DNA of 64,000 bases from Anaerocolumna sp. (GTDB lineage: Bacteria > Bacillota > Clostridia > Lachnospirales > Lachnospiraceae). How positions within the stretch are numbered: the stretch's first letter is position 1; every line of letters starts with the position of its first letter. Where the stretch lies: assembly GCA_029256725.1 (NCBI GenBank), contig JAQSXJ010000002.1, positions 1 to 64,000 of the forward strand, in the 5' to 3' direction. The notes beneath the pieces were generated by a model. The model had not been told where the DNA came from. It was given only the letters and a program-made list of their open reading frames with translations, and made no database searches. Positions 35,077-44,714 of the stretch are shown here, piece after piece. A program made the position numbers and the translations under genes.

Positions 35077-36468
35077 TTATTTTTCCCATTTTGGTCTTGC
35101 CGAATCTATTATAGTGCTTAAGTCAAATAGGTCTTTTAATCTGTCAGGAAATTCTAACATAGCCTGCCCGTCCACTGGTCTTCTGGTCATTCTTACATAA
35201 TCCTTTTGAACCTGAATCCAAGGCGACTTAAACACTCCACAGAAATAGTCGAAACCGGATTTCTTCAAATATTCAAATTTATCACTGCTGTAATGGCCCA
35301 TAGTGGTTTCAATATCGATACCATAAGGGAAAATATAGATATCTGTCGGTCCTATAAGACTGCCTACTTCTTTCTCCCAGCGGTCTGTATCTTTCACTGT
35401 AAATTTATAAGTGGCTTTTCCCATATCCCTATGTCCATAGCTGTGAGAAGCAAATTCCCATCCTTTTTCCTTCATTACCACTACGATATTCTTAACGGTC
35501 TTTTTATCCTCTTCGTAAGTTGGTGAGGAAGAATCATTTGTACGATATCCCAAAGCACCTTCATAACCAGTCAGTGCAACTATACCTTTTGCTCCTCTGT
35601 AAGAAAAGTCCGGATGTTCTTTTACAAATTTCTCGATAAGGGGTACCATATCATAATCACCGATACTTACGCTGCCGTCTTCCATTACCATTTCTGTGGT
35701 AGGGTTGTTCTCCTTATCCAGTACTATCCTTCTTGCAAAGCCATCACCGGTCATATATTCGTAATAGTTGACGTCATCCTGTGATATAACAATAGGCTTC
35801 TTATCCGGCGGAAGCATAATATCACCAGCTTTAAAGGTTTCTGTACCGTCATCATTTTTTACTTTAGAAGCAACATCATGAATCTTAACCAGTACATATC
35901 CCTGATCGTAGAGCTGTTGCAGCATTTCGTTGAATTCCGATATGGTAGTCATATAGTAATTATAACCTTTTTGCTTATAATCACCATCAAATGCCTTGCT
36001 GGTATCAGCTACCAGAATATGAACAAAAATATGGCTGATCTGATCAGCAGAATCATATGCTCCCAGAGGTTTTAGTGTACTTTTGGTATTCTCATAGCCA
36101 GCTATAGCATCTGTTAGAATTTTTACCTGGCTATAATTTTCAAAGTCCTGAATTAATTTAATTGCTTTATCATAGTCATACTGCATGGCATATAAATCAG
36201 CCTGCGCAAGTATCTTCTTTGCCTTTTCTTCCTGTTTTTCCTCTTCTGTTTTTACAGGTTTTGCAGTTGGGCTCGGATCTTTTGTAGAGGAGGGTTTTTC
36301 ATTTCCGGATGAGTTCTGTCCGGTATTGACGTTATTGTCTGTATTATTTTTTTTGGTATCATTATGATTGTTTATGAACACAAAATAACCAATAATTATA
36401 ATACAGATCAATACTGCTTCCACCGTAAGCAATACAGCTTTATTGTATCTCCTTTTTTGCCCCTTCAT
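35077..36468 (-). CDS. Membrane-anchored polysaccharide deacetylase
   Basis: 463-residue protein with an N-terminal membrane anchor (about 12-33, VLLTVEAVLICIIIIGYFVF) and an outward-facing Asn/Ser/Pro/Lys-rich linker (about 35-85). The NodB-type catalytic domain carries DD in VISQDDVNYY (about 230) and the metal histidines in ASHSYGHRDMG (about 345). It also has FPYGID (about 385) and a C-terminal RRPVDG. These enzymes remove acetyl groups from cell-wall or surface glycans. The first motif departs from TFDDG, so substrate and activity need caution. ATG with GGGAG upstream; monocistronic with a good terminator. Confidence 0.85.
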   Translation of the reverse strand: MKGQKRRYNKAVLLTVEAVLICIIIIGYFVFINNHNDTKKNNTDNNVNTGQNSSGNEKPSSTKDPSPTAKPVKTEEEKQEEKAKKILAQADLYAMQYDYDKAIKLIQDFENYSQVKILTDAIAGYENTKSTLKPLGAYDSADQISHIFVHILVADTSKAFDGDYKQKGYNYYMTTISEFNEMLQQLYDQGYVLVKIHDVASKVKNDDGTETFKAGDIMLPPDKKPIVISQDDVNYYEYMTGDGFARRIVLDKENNPTTEMVMEDGSVSIGDYDMVPLIEKFVKEHPDFSYRGAKGIVALTGYEGALGYRTNDSSSPTYEEDKKTVKNIVVVMKEKGWEFASHSYGHRDMGKATYKFTVKDTDRWEKEVGSLIGPTDIYIFPYGIDIETTMGHYSSDKFEYLKKSGFDYFCGVFKSPWIQVQKDYVRMTRRPVDGQAMLEFPDRLKDLFDLSTIIDSARPKWEK

Positions 36469-36864
36469 CGTAACTACTCCCTTTCCATCTTTCGCTAATA
36501 TTTATTCTTATAAGTTTAATTTAAGTTTTCCTTCTTGCAGACATAAAAAATGATAAGATTAACGGCTTTTAATCCAACTTATATAGTTCCTAGCTTTAGT
36601 ATCTCTCATTATGTACAAGTTATAATCATTATTGGAATTTGTCGTATGTTTTTTTGATTATAATGGTTGCTTTTACTTTATTTTACTATATTATCCATCT
36701 ATCACTATATATTATAGCATATGATATTTTCAAAGTGTTTACGGTTTTATTAAGTTAATATGATATTTTTCTCACAATTTCGTTAGGTTTTCGGTTAATA
36801 TATTACATTATTATTTATTTTACAAATCTTTTACAAATTAACACACGAACTTCTATATTGGCAA
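36469..36864. other. Intergenic AT-rich region
   Basis: About 395 very AT-rich bases upstream of the deacetylase gene. No ORF, repeat array or clear promoter was recognised. Confidence 0.45.
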
Positions 36865-36917
36865 GCAAAAAGAGGGATAACACTTTGTCTGATACAAAGT
36901 GTTATCCCTCTTTTTGC
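36865..36917. terminator. Bidirectional terminator of the whiA cluster
   Basis: A perfect 24-bp stem (36865-36888 with 36894-36917), loop CTGAT, begins AAAAAGAGGG and ends CCCTCTTTTT, so both strands have a T tract. It lies 57 bases after the HPr-like stop codon on the minus strand. Confidence 0.93.
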
Positions 36918-36973
36918 ATTACCCAATATAGATAACAGTTTTTGCTGTCTTCTTCTCCTGAATATGAATATTG

Positions 36974-37228
36974 TTACTTACTGCTTAAGTATTTTTCAAT
37001 ATTCTCCATAGCAACTTCTTCATCGGCGCCTTCAGCTGTAACGGTAACTTCTTCCCCCGCAGCAAGCCCAAGACTCATCATCCCCATGATGCTCTTGGCA
37101 TTAACTTTTTTCTCCTCGCATTCAACATAAATACTGCTCTCATATTGACTGGCAACCTGCACTAATAATGCAACCGGTCTAGCCTCCAACCCTGTTGGAA
37201 TCTTAATCAATATTTTCTTCGATACCAT
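36974..37228 (-). CDS. HPr-like (Crh-type) protein lacking His15
   Basis: 84-residue HPr fold. Normal HPr is phosphorylated by EI at His15, but here the site reads PTGLEARP with Glu15. The regulatory site is intact: Ser46 in NAKSIMGMMSLG, the residue phosphorylated by HprK. This is the same logic as Bacillus Crh (Gln15, Ser46), which works in CcpA-dependent carbon catabolite control but not in sugar transport. hprK lies six genes upstream in the same cluster. It overlaps whiA by 26 bases; its ribosome-binding site AGGAGG lies inside whiA. The function is inferred. Confidence 0.9.
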   Translation of the reverse strand: MVSKKILIKIPTGLEARPVALLVQVASQYESSIYVECEEKKVNAKSIMGMMSLGLAAGEEVTVTAEGADEEVAMENIEKYLSSK

Positions 37229-38189
37229 AATTTACTTCCTCCTTTTGTTCCCTTAAGTTATCAGCTAAAATACTTAGTTTCCTCAATCTATGGTTTACAC
37301 CTGACTTACCTATAGGTGGATTAAGCAATGCTCCCAGTTCCTTTAAGGAGACTTCCGGATATTCCAACCGGAGTAATGCTATCTCCTCCAGCCCTTCCGT
37401 TAACTCTCCTAATCCCATGGTATCTTTAAGATACCTGATATCTTCTAACTGTTTGGACGCTGCCATAACAGTTTTGTTTATATTAGCTGCTTCACAATTA
37501 ACCTGCCGGTTTATTGAGTTTCTCATTTCTTTTAGTATGCGTACATTTTCTAAATTCATGAGTGCCACATGGGCTTCCATAATATTCAAAAGATCAACTA
37601 TTTGTGAGCCTTCTTTTACATATACTACGTAATACTTTTTGCGTGTTACTATTTTAGCATCTATATCAAAGGTATTTATAATATCTCTAATTTGTACTGC
37701 TTTATCCTCATTTGGCGCAACGATTTCAAAATGATACGTCTTTTCCGGATCACTCATGGAACCGGCTGCCAAAAAGGCTCCTCTGATAAAGGCTCTTTTA
37801 CAACAGGCATTCTGTATCACCAAGTTGCTGACGGCAGAAAGATTCTCATATATTTCCAGGGATTCATCCATTAATTTTGTGGCTTTTAAAATCTTAACCG
37901 CATTATTATGATCTGCAATACTTAGAGTATACATCTTACTCATCTTAAGATATGCATTCTGCCTAATTGAAATTTCTGTATTTATATTAAAGGTTTTCTT
38001 TATTAATGTAAAGTATTTTCTTGCTACGGTTATATTTTCTGTATGAATTTTAAGTGTAATGCAATCCTTATCACTGATAAGCACTCGTCCGCACAGGCTG
38101 ATAACTGCTGCAATCTCAGCAATCATACAATGCCTGGCAGGATTTAACTGTCTTGACAGTTCATCCTTCACATCTTTTGAAAATGACAT
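37203..38189 (-). CDS. whiA: DNA-binding regulator WhiA
   Basis: 328-residue WhiA. The N-terminal half is the degenerate LAGLIDADG homing-endonuclease-like domain (FSKDVKDELSRQL, then CCKRAFIRGAFLAAGSMSDP at about 130). The C-terminal part has the helix-turn-helix (SLKELGALLNPPIGKSGVNHRLRKL split at about 285-310). In Firmicutes it affects cell division and chromosome segregation. Ribosome-binding site AAGGAGAT before ATG. It begins three bases after rapZ ends and runs into the HPr-like gene, a conserved rapZ-whiA-hpr order. Confidence 0.96.
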   Translation of the reverse strand: MSFSKDVKDELSRQLNPARHCMIAEIAAVISLCGRVLISDKDCITLKIHTENITVARKYFTLIKKTFNINTEISIRQNAYLKMSKMYTLSIADHNNAVKILKATKLMDESLEIYENLSAVSNLVIQNACCKRAFIRGAFLAAGSMSDPEKTYHFEIVAPNEDKAVQIRDIINTFDIDAKIVTRKKYYVVYVKEGSQIVDLLNIMEAHVALMNLENVRILKEMRNSINRQVNCEAANINKTVMAASKQLEDIRYLKDTMGLGELTEGLEEIALLRLEYPEVSLKELGALLNPPIGKSGVNHRLRKLSILADNLREQKEEVNYGIEENID

Positions 38190-38192
38190 GAC

Positions 38193-39059
38193 CTATCTCC
38201 TTGCATCCTTCTCAATGTCCCGGTGCTCAACCTTCAGACCATATTGCAGCTCTGACAGTCTTGCATACAGTTCATTAGCCAGGGTTACTGAACGGTGTTT
38301 TCCGCCTGTACAGCCTATACTGATTACCAGCTGATTTTTTCCTTCTATAATGTAGTTGGGTATCAAAAAGGCAATCATATCATTTAATTTGTCGAGAAAT
38401 TCTACCGCCTGAGGTGAACTCATAACGTAATCTCTGACTGGTTTATCATTGCCTGTCTGAGGTTTCAACACAGCATCATAAAAGGGATTCGGCAGAAACC
38501 TTACATCAAACACCAGATCCGAATCCATTGGTATTCCATACTTAAAACCAAAGGAAAGTATGGTCACATAAAAGTTATTATATTGTTCATTTAAAGTATA
38601 GATTTTATCAATCTGGCTCTTAAGTTCTCTAATAAGAAGCTGGCTGGTATCTATGATAATATCTGCTTTCTTCTTAATGAATTCAAGCTTCTTTCTCTCA
38701 GTTTCAATACCCTGCTCAACTCTTCCGCCACCGGATAGAGGATGTATTCTTCTGGTCTCCTTATAACGTTTGACCAGAACCTCATCCCTTGCATCCAGGA
38801 AGAGAATCTCATAGTGGTAGTTTTCTTTTCTGACTTCATTTAAAACATCATCCAGTTCTTCCAGGGCTTGTCCGCTTCGAATGTCGACTCCCAGAGCAAC
38901 TTTATCAAATTTCTCACTGCCGTTAAAAGTAATCTGGACAAACTTAAATATTAATTGGATGGGCAGGTTGTCAACACAAAAATACCCTGCATCCTCTAAC
39001 ATCTTTAGGGCCGAACTCTTACCCGCCCCTGACATTCCAGTTACGATAACTAGTCTCAT
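38193..39059 (-). CDS. rapZ: RapZ/YvcJ nucleotide-binding protein
   Basis: 288-residue RapZ family. Walker A TGMSGAGKSSA (about 7-17), Walker B-like FLDARDEVLVKRYKETRR (about 90), and the C-terminal GCTGGKHRSVTLA (about 247). In E. coli RapZ guides RNase E to GlmZ and senses glucosamine 6-phosphate. In Firmicutes (YvcJ) it binds nucleotides and the RNA role is unclear. It overlaps murB by four bases (ATGA). Confidence 0.96.
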   Translation of the reverse strand: MRLVIVTGMSGAGKSSALKMLEDAGYFCVDNLPIQLIFKFVQITFNGSEKFDKVALGVDIRSGQALEELDDVLNEVRKENYHYEILFLDARDEVLVKRYKETRRIHPLSGGGRVEQGIETERKKLEFIKKKADIIIDTSQLLIRELKSQIDKIYTLNEQYNNFYVTILSFGFKYGIPMDSDLVFDVRFLPNPFYDAVLKPQTGNDKPVRDYVMSSPQAVEFLDKLNDMIAFLIPNYIIEGKNQLVISIGCTGGKHRSVTLANELYARLSELQYGLKVEHRDIEKDARR

Positions 39060-39994
39060 TTGCTGGCCTTGCCTTTCTTATGACCGAAATCTCCAAGCAA
39101 CCTTACTTCCGGTTCCAGTCTGACGCCCTGTTTCTCATAGACAATGCGGATTACATCCTGAATCAGGGTGTATACTTCGCGAGCTGTGGCTCCTCCTTTG
39201 TTGATTACAAAACCACAGTGTTTTTCGGAAACCTGTGCATTCCCAACCTGATAGCCTCTAAGGTTTGAATCCATAATAAGCTTACCGGCAAAATAACCCT
39301 CCGGTCTCTTAAAGGTGCTGCCTGCACTGGCATACTCCAGAGGCTGCTTTTCTTCTCTTTTACTTGTAAGTTCTGCGATACCCGCGCGAATATCTTCTTC
39401 TTTTCCGGATTCAAGAAGAAAGGAGGCTTCTAACACTACCATATGTTCCTCCTGAACAATACTCTTACGGTACCCTAATCGCAGTTCTTCTTTCTTAAGG
39501 TAATGCTTGTTCCCATTAAGATCCATGACTACTGCATCAGAAATAATGTCTTTCATTTCTCCACCGTAGGCACCTGCATTCATGGTAACTGCGCCTCCTA
39601 AAGTTCCAGGTATGCCGCTGGCAAATTCAAAGCCGCAGAGTCCATATTCAGCTATACTATCAGCCATATCATAAAGAGAAGCTCCAGACTGGGCTGTAAC
39701 TTTGTTGCCTTTAATATCTATCTGACTGAAGTTCTCCGCAAGCTTTATTATAACGCCCCGGTATCCTTCGTCGCTGACCAAAAGATTACTTCCTTTCCCA
39801 AGAATAAAGAAAGGAACCCCTTCTTCTCTGCACAGCACAACAGCTTCTGCTACCTGAGTATCCTCCTCCGGTAATAAAAGAAAATCTGCCGGGCCGCCTA
39901 TCTGAAAGGTTGTATGTTTTGCAAGAGGTTCATTTATCCTTATCTGCTCCCGCTTAAATAGGTTCTGTAATTTCTGATAAAGTACCTCACTCAT
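39056..39994 (-). CDS. murB: UDP-N-acetylenolpyruvoylglucosamine reductase
   Basis: 312-residue MurB, which makes UDP-MurNAc for peptidoglycan. The FAD-binding domain contains KHTTFQIGGPADFL (about 25), GKGSNLLVSDEGYRG (about 68) and FASGIPGTLGGAVTMNAGAYGGE split around 125-145. The catalytic domain has the type II serine motif AGSTFKRPEG (about 226) and ends LEPEVRLLG (catalytic Glu). The start is ATG 39994 with GGAG 5 bases upstream; the GTG two codons earlier overlaps it. Confidence 0.97.
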   Translation of the reverse strand: MSEVLYQKLQNLFKREQIRINEPLAKHTTFQIGGPADFLLLPEEDTQVAEAVVLCREEGVPFFILGKGSNLLVSDEGYRGVIIKLAENFSQIDIKGNKVTAQSGASLYDMADSIAEYGLCGFEFASGIPGTLGGAVTMNAGAYGGEMKDIISDAVVMDLNGNKHYLKKEELRLGYRKSIVQEEHMVVLEASFLLESGKEEDIRAGIAELTSKREEKQPLEYASAGSTFKRPEGYFAGKLIMDSNLRGYQVGNAQVSEKHCGFVINKGGATAREVYTLIQDVIRIVYEKQGVRLEPEVRLLGDFGHKKGKASK

Positions 39995-40145
39995 ATTCAC
40001 TCCATGTTAAGGGCTATCATCTGAATTAATATATGTACTTAATCCATTTGATATACCTTATTATTTCATTGGCAGATGGACAACCACTGCCATACTTCTT
40101 TATCATACCTTATGCTGCAGGGTTTCGCAATACTATTTATCCCTG

Positions 40146-41087
40146 TTATTTTCCAAGAATCAACTTAGCACTTCCGTATATTCCTGCATCATTTCCAAGC
40201 AAAGCCAGCTTGAATACTTTTCCCTTAAGAGCAAGCATAACGTTCTGCTCATAATGTTTCTTTATCACTTCCGTAAGCATATCACCAGCTTTGGAAACAC
40301 CGCCTCCGATAACAAAGGCCTGAGGATCTACAACAGCTGAAACATGTGACAGTGCAATTCCCAAATATCTTCCTAACTGGTCAACAGAGCGGAGGGCTAG
40401 GGCATCTCCTTCTTTTGCTGCATCAAAGATTGCTTTTGCAGAAAGCGCCGGAACATTTCTTAACGCAGAAGCTTCTTCGGACTTTTCAAGGATTCTCTTG
40501 GCTTCTTTCACAATTCCCGTAGCGGAAGCGAACTGCTCCAGGCAGCCGTGTTTGGTGCAGTTACAGCTTTCTGTCTCATCATAACTTACGGTTATATGTC
40601 CGATTTCTCCGGCTGCTCCGTTACTTCCCGTTAAAATATTTCCATCCAGGATTACACCGCCTCCAACACCGGTTCCAAGGGTTACCATAATAAGATTCTT
40701 GTAACCTTTACCGCCACCCTGCCACATCTCACCTAATGCAGCAACGTTAGCATCATTTCCGACCTTCGTTTCTAATCCCGTTAATGCCTTCATTTCCTTG
40801 GCAACATTAAAAGTACCCCAGCCTAAATTCACGCATTGTATCACGGTTCCATCTTCTGTAACAGGTCCCGGTACGCCAATACCAATACCTACAATATCTT
40901 CTTTATTTAAAGATTTCTCTTTGATTTTACCTTCAACAGATGCCGCAACATCCTGCAAGATAAAGCTTCCCTTGTCCTCTTTCCTGGTAGGTATCTCCCA
41001 ATTATCCAGAAGTTCCCCCTCCTGTGTAAATAACCCAAGTTTTACGGAGGTTCCTCCGATGTCAATACCAAAGCAAATGCTTCCCAT
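40146..41087 (-). CDS. glk: ROK-family glucokinase
   Basis: 313-residue sugar kinase, probably glucose to glucose 6-phosphate. It has the phosphate loop FGIDIGGTSVKLGLF (about 5-19), GIGVPGPV (about 69), catalytic Asp in KVGNDANVAALGEMW (about 105), TLGTGVGGGVILDG (about 134), and the zinc motif ESCNCTKHGCLEQFAS (about 171). This matches GlcK of Bacillus in length and motifs. Ribosome-binding site AGAGGA. It sits between hprK and murB, tying carbon entry to the carbon-control genes. Specificity for glucose is inferred. Confidence 0.92.
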   Translation of the reverse strand: MGSICFGIDIGGTSVKLGLFTQEGELLDNWEIPTRKEDKGSFILQDVAASVEGKIKEKSLNKEDIVGIGIGVPGPVTEDGTVIQCVNLGWGTFNVAKEMKALTGLETKVGNDANVAALGEMWQGGGKGYKNLIMVTLGTGVGGGVILDGNILTGSNGAAGEIGHITVSYDETESCNCTKHGCLEQFASATGIVKEAKRILEKSEEASALRNVPALSAKAIFDAAKEGDALALRSVDQLGRYLGIALSHVSAVVDPQAFVIGGGVSKAGDMLTEVIKKHYEQNVMLALKGKVFKLALLGNDAGIYGSAKLILGK

Positions 41088-41311
41088 ACGATTTCCTCTT
41101 CTTTCATCTGATGCTTGTGACTATTCTGTCATGGCGGTTCCAGGAGAACCAACTTATGCAGAATATGTAAAGCACAACATATTCTGACTCTGCTTATTTT
41201 AAAAGCCTTCGAACTTCATAGTTCATTGTGAAGTTTTTATACATGAGTTCATTCTGAAGGATAACTACATAAGTTCATCCTAAAGGATTTACATACTTTT
41301 TGATAAATTTA

Positions 41312-42256
41312 TTAATACTCTTCCTCATCGGGTCTTTGTTTCTTCATCAAGTTGTTGGTTACCTTATTATAGAGCTCTTGAGCCGCATTATAGCCCATCT
41401 TCTTCTGCCTGTAGTTAACTGCGGCAGACTCTACGATAATGGCAAGATTTCTGCCCGGTCTTATGGGTATGGAATGGCATACTACTTTGTTCCCTAAAAA
41501 TTCTGTATACTGCTCTTCCAGTCCTAAACGGTCATATTCTTTGTCTCTGTTCCATTCCTCCAACTTGATTACAAGGTCAATTGACTGTGTGTCCTTTACA
41601 CTTTCCACACCAAAGAGAGTTTTAACATTTATAATACCGATACCGCGAAGCTCAATAAAATGTCTTGTGATATCAGGTGCTGTTCCAATTAATGTATCAT
41701 CACTGACTTTTTTAATCTCTACAACATCGTCGGTTACAAGGCGATGTCCTCTTTTGATCAATTCCAGGGCCGCTTCACTTTTACCGATACCGCTCTCGCC
41801 GGTAATCAGAATTCCTTCACCATATACGTCTACCAATACACCATGGATGGATATACGGGGAGCAAGTTCTACGTTAAGCCAACGAATTACCTCTGCCATA
41901 AAAGATGAGGTTGTCTTTGTACTCCTTAAGATGGGAACACCTTTCTCGTAAGCAAGCTTTATAATAACATCTTTTACTTCTATATTTCTGCAAAATACAA
42001 TACAGGGTACTTTATAATCCATAAGCTTTGAGAGTATTACTGCTTCATCTTCGGTAATCTTCTGCAAATATGCATTTTCTACATGTCCGATTACCTGTAC
42101 CCGCTCTGAATCAAAATAATCAAAAAATCCTGCCAACTGTAAGGCCGGTCTGTTAACATCCGGTTGTGACAGCTTGATATGTCTGATATCTAAATCCGGG
42201 GTGAGATTTTCAAGGTTCATCTTTTCAATCAGTTTTGATAATTGTACCGTATACAT
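41312..42256 (-). CDS. hprK: HPr kinase/phosphorylase
   Basis: 314-residue HprK, which phosphorylates HPr and Crh on Ser46 in response to glycolytic intermediates and removes the phosphate in reverse. Walker A TGESGIGKSEAALELIKRGH (about 150-169), the RHFIELRGIGIIN signature (about 196) and C-terminal IPIRPGRNLAIIVE are clear. The start is ATG 42256 with GGGAG just upstream; an in-frame TTG at 42274 precedes it. A long hairpin element occupies the gap between uvrC and this gene. The nearby HPr-like protein with Ser46 is a likely substrate. Confidence 0.96.
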   Translation of the reverse strand: MYTVQLSKLIEKMNLENLTPDLDIRHIKLSQPDVNRPALQLAGFFDYFDSERVQVIGHVENAYLQKITEDEAVILSKLMDYKVPCIVFCRNIEVKDVIIKLAYEKGVPILRSTKTTSSFMAEVIRWLNVELAPRISIHGVLVDVYGEGILITGESGIGKSEAALELIKRGHRLVTDDVVEIKKVSDDTLIGTAPDITRHFIELRGIGIINVKTLFGVESVKDTQSIDLVIKLEEWNRDKEYDRLGLEEQYTEFLGNKVVCHSIPIRPGRNLAIIVESAAVNYRQKKMGYNAAQELYNKVTNNLMKKQRPDEEEY

Positions 42257-42287
42257 GGCTCTCCCTTTCTGCAATCGCCCTTCTGCA

Positions 42288-42449
42288 AGAGTGTGTTTGA
42301 AAAATGCTTGTGCCTGGCTGGGCGTTCCACCTGGGGGGGAGACACGGCGCGATTTTGGGGGTGTAGTGGTGCTGCATTTCCAAAATCGCAGGTAGTATAC
42401 TCCAAAGTGGGACGGTCAGAACAGCACAATAATTTTTCAAACACGCTCT
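42288..42449. repeat. Dispersed hairpin element, full copy
   Basis: Outer arms AGAGTGTGTTTGAAAAAT (from 42288) and its near-complement ATTTTTCAAACACGCTCT (to 42449), a middle pair GTTCCAC/GTGGGAC, and an inner CGATTTTGG (42350-42358) with CCAAAATCG (42380-42388). The whole 162 bases fold as one hairpin. It lies between uvrC and hprK and ends 31 bases before the hprK start. Confidence 0.85.
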
Positions 42450-42511
42450 GGGGCTGTTTATCCCTGTTATTTTATCACAGCCACAGCTATCATGCAAACA
42501 TAAACGTATAG

Positions 42512-44401
42512 TTAGTCTGCAGGAGCTGTTTTCGTGTCATTTCCATGAAAGAAATCATATACCTGTTTTGCTGCTCTTGCGTTCATTGTCTCAAGGGCTG
42601 CCAGTTCCTCTACCGACGCTGCCTTTACAGCATCTAAGGACTGATAATGCTTCATAAGTGCTCTTCTCCTGGTTGCACCGATGCCGTCGATATCATCAAG
42701 TATTGAGTGCACCTGCTTCTTTCCACGTAAGCTTCTGTGATATTCTATGGCAAAACGGTGGGTTTCATCCTGAATTCTTGTTACAAGTTTAAAGGTTTCG
42801 GAAGAGGCAGAGAGGGGGAGTTCTGCATCTTTGTATAAAAGCCCTCTGGTACGGTGATTATCGTCTTTTACCATACCGCATACCGGAATATTAAGCTTTA
42901 ATTCTTCCAGTACCTTTAAGGCGATATGTACCTGTCCCTTACCACCATCCATCAGTATGAGATCCGGATAGCGGTTAAAGCTTCCGTATTCTGCATCCAG
43001 CATCTTTTCCTTTAACTCTTCATTCTCTCTGATTCCATGGGTAAATCTTCTGGTTAAGACCTCATACATGGAAGCATAATCATCAGGTCCCTGAACAGAT
43101 TTAATTTTGAATTTACGGTAGTCATTCCGCTTGGGTTTGCCATTTTCATATACTACCATGGAACCTACTGATTCAAAGCCGCTGATATTAGAAATATCAA
43201 AGGCCTCAATACGTTTAAGTCCCGGTATATGAAGCATTTCTCCCAGTACCGATAATGCTCCTGTGGTTTTCGCTTCTTCTCTCTTTATCTTTTCAGAATC
43301 TTGTTGAAGTACAAGTGAGGCATTCTTTCTTGCCAGTTCAACGAGTCTTTCTTTCTCACCTTTTACCGGCAGCTTGATGTGAACCTTCTGTCCTCTTTTG
43401 ACAGTCAGCCATTCTTCTATGATTTCCTGCTCATCTACATTGTCACTGACATACAGCTCTCTTGGTATATAAGGCGTACCTGCATAGAACTGCTTGATAA
43501 AACTCGACATCAGACTACTCTTCGTTTCATTCGTTACATTGGTAAGATAATGATGCTCTCTGCCAATAAGCTTTCCAGCCCTTATAAAAAATACCTGTAC
43601 CACCGCTTCATCTCCGGCAGTAGCAAGAGCTACCACATCTCTGTCCTCCTGTTCCTGTCCGGTAATCTTCTGTTTCTCTGAAATCTGCTTCACACTGCCT
43701 AACAGGTCTCTATAGCCGGCCGCTTCTTCAAACTCCATCTTCTCGGAAGCTTCCAGCATCTTGCCTTCCAGCTGCTTTAATACAGGAGCAAAGTTACCGT
43801 TTAGAAACTCTAATGCCTGGTTAACCGAAAGCCGGTAATCCTCCTTTGAAATATATCCCTGGCAGGGTGCCTTACATTGTTTTATATGATAATAGAGACA
43901 GGGCCTGTCTTTTCCAATATCCCTTGGCAGATTACGGTTACAGGTTCTTGTCAGATAAAGCTTCTGAATTAGTTCAATGGTATCCTTAACAGCCTTAGCG
44001 CTGGTATAAGGGCCAAAATACTTAGCCTTATCCTTCCCTCTTTCTCTGGCGAACAGGACCCTTGGAAAATCCTCCTGGATGGTTACTTTAATATAAGGAT
44101 AACTTTTGTCATCCTTTAACATTGTATTGTATTTTGGTCTGTGCTCTTTGATCAGATTACATTCCAGTACCAGTGCTTCCAGTTCCGAATCCGTTATTAT
44201 ATACTCAAAATACTGAATTCTTGTAACCATCTGCTGAATCTTTGAAGTAAGGTTCCTGCTGCTTTGAAAATACTGTCTTACTCTGTTCTTTAAGCTGATA
44301 GCTTTCCCGATGTATATAATCGTATCATGTTTATCGTGCATGATATACACACCAGGTTTGGCGGGCAGTTTTTTTAATTCATCTTCTATATTAAAATACA
44401 T
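42512..44401 (-). CDS. uvrC: UvrABC excinuclease subunit C
   Basis: 629-residue UvrC, which cuts DNA on both sides of bulky lesions after UvrAB loading. Domains in order: GIY-YIG nuclease (about 15-95, [19 protein letters not shown]), a zinc/cysteine region [13 protein letters not shown] (about 168-180), UVR/UvrB-binding motif (about 205-240), RNase H-like nuclease with FDISNISG (about 395) and MDGGKGQVH (about 490), and C-terminal tandem helix-hairpin-helix ([20 protein letters not shown]). Ribosome-binding site AAAGGAG. First identifiable gene of the cluster leading to hpr. Confidence 0.97.
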   Translation of the reverse strand: MYFNIEDELKKLPAKPGVYIMHDKHDTIIYIGKAISLKNRVRQYFQSSRNLTSKIQQMVTRIQYFEYIITDSELEALVLECNLIKEHRPKYNTMLKDDKSYPYIKVTIQEDFPRVLFARERGKDKAKYFGPYTSAKAVKDTIELIQKLYLTRTCNRNLPRDIGKDRPCLYYHIKQCKAPCQGYISKEDYRLSVNQALEFLNGNFAPVLKQLEGKMLEASEKMEFEEAAGYRDLLGSVKQISEKQKITGQEQEDRDVVALATAGDEAVVQVFFIRAGKLIGREHHYLTNVTNETKSSLMSSFIKQFYAGTPYIPRELYVSDNVDEQEIIEEWLTVKRGQKVHIKLPVKGEKERLVELARKNASLVLQQDSEKIKREEAKTTGALSVLGEMLHIPGLKRIEAFDISNISGFESVGSMVVYENGKPKRNDYRKFKIKSVQGPDDYASMYEVLTRRFTHGIRENEELKEKMLDAEYGSFNRYPDLILMDGGKGQVHIALKVLEELKLNIPVCGMVKDDNHRTRGLLYKDAELPLSASSETFKLVTRIQDETHRFAIEYHRSLRGKKQVHSILDDIDGIGATRRRALMKHYQSLDAVKAASVEELAALETMNARAAKQVYDFFHGNDTKTAPAD

Positions 44402-44442
44402 ACTCCCCCTGCTCCTTTCTGCCTTTTATCTAAAAGCAAAAT

Positions 44443-44523
44443 AATTCGGTGTATGGCTGCATCCAAACACTATGCTTACTGTTAAGCATACCTGCGGTAA
44501 GACATAGCACCATACACCGAATT
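44443..44523. terminator. Large hairpin between ftsH and uvrC
   Basis: AATTCGGTGTATGG (44443-44456) and CCATACACCGAATT (44510-44523) form a perfect 14-bp outer stem, with an inner ATGCTTA/TAAGCAT hairpin. On the minus strand it ends in ATTATTTTG, so it may terminate ftsH transcription, though it lies 190 bases past the stop codon. Confidence 0.6.
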
Positions 44524-44551
44524 CTAACTTTACTTTTCAGCATGTGTCTGT

Positions 44552-44687
44552 AACTTTTTTATGCCGCGTCGGCCGTTCCAATTATTCGGATACCAAGTTC
44601 CAATTTTGGGCACATAGTGATGCAGCGTTACCAAAATTGTAATCCAGTATTCAAAAAAGCTGAGTGGTCAGCACGGTATAATAAGTT
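44552..44687. repeat. Dispersed hairpin element, second copy
   Basis: Outer arms AACTTTTTTATGCCG and the near-complement of 44666-44687, with inner CAATTTTGG and CCAAAATTG around a loop containing ATAGTGATGCAGC. Loop and inner arms align with the copy at 42288-42449 (TGTAGTGGTGCTGC). It lies just past the ftsH stop codon. Confidence 0.7.
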
Positions 44688-44714
44688 TCAGTTCCGCTGC
44701 AAGTTTATATATTA

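Noticed and set aside
34846..35121. Plus-strand ORF with heptad repeats
   Set aside because: No ribosome-binding site and it crosses a terminator hairpin; explained by the 21-bp array.
42225..42511. Overlapping small ORFs between uvrC and hprK on both strands
   Set aside because: All fall within the hairpin element and mirror each other.
44443..44523. Hairpin as a third copy of the dispersed element
   Set aside because: Its arms (AATTCGGTGTATGG) and inner stem do not match the family; kept as a separate terminator candidate.
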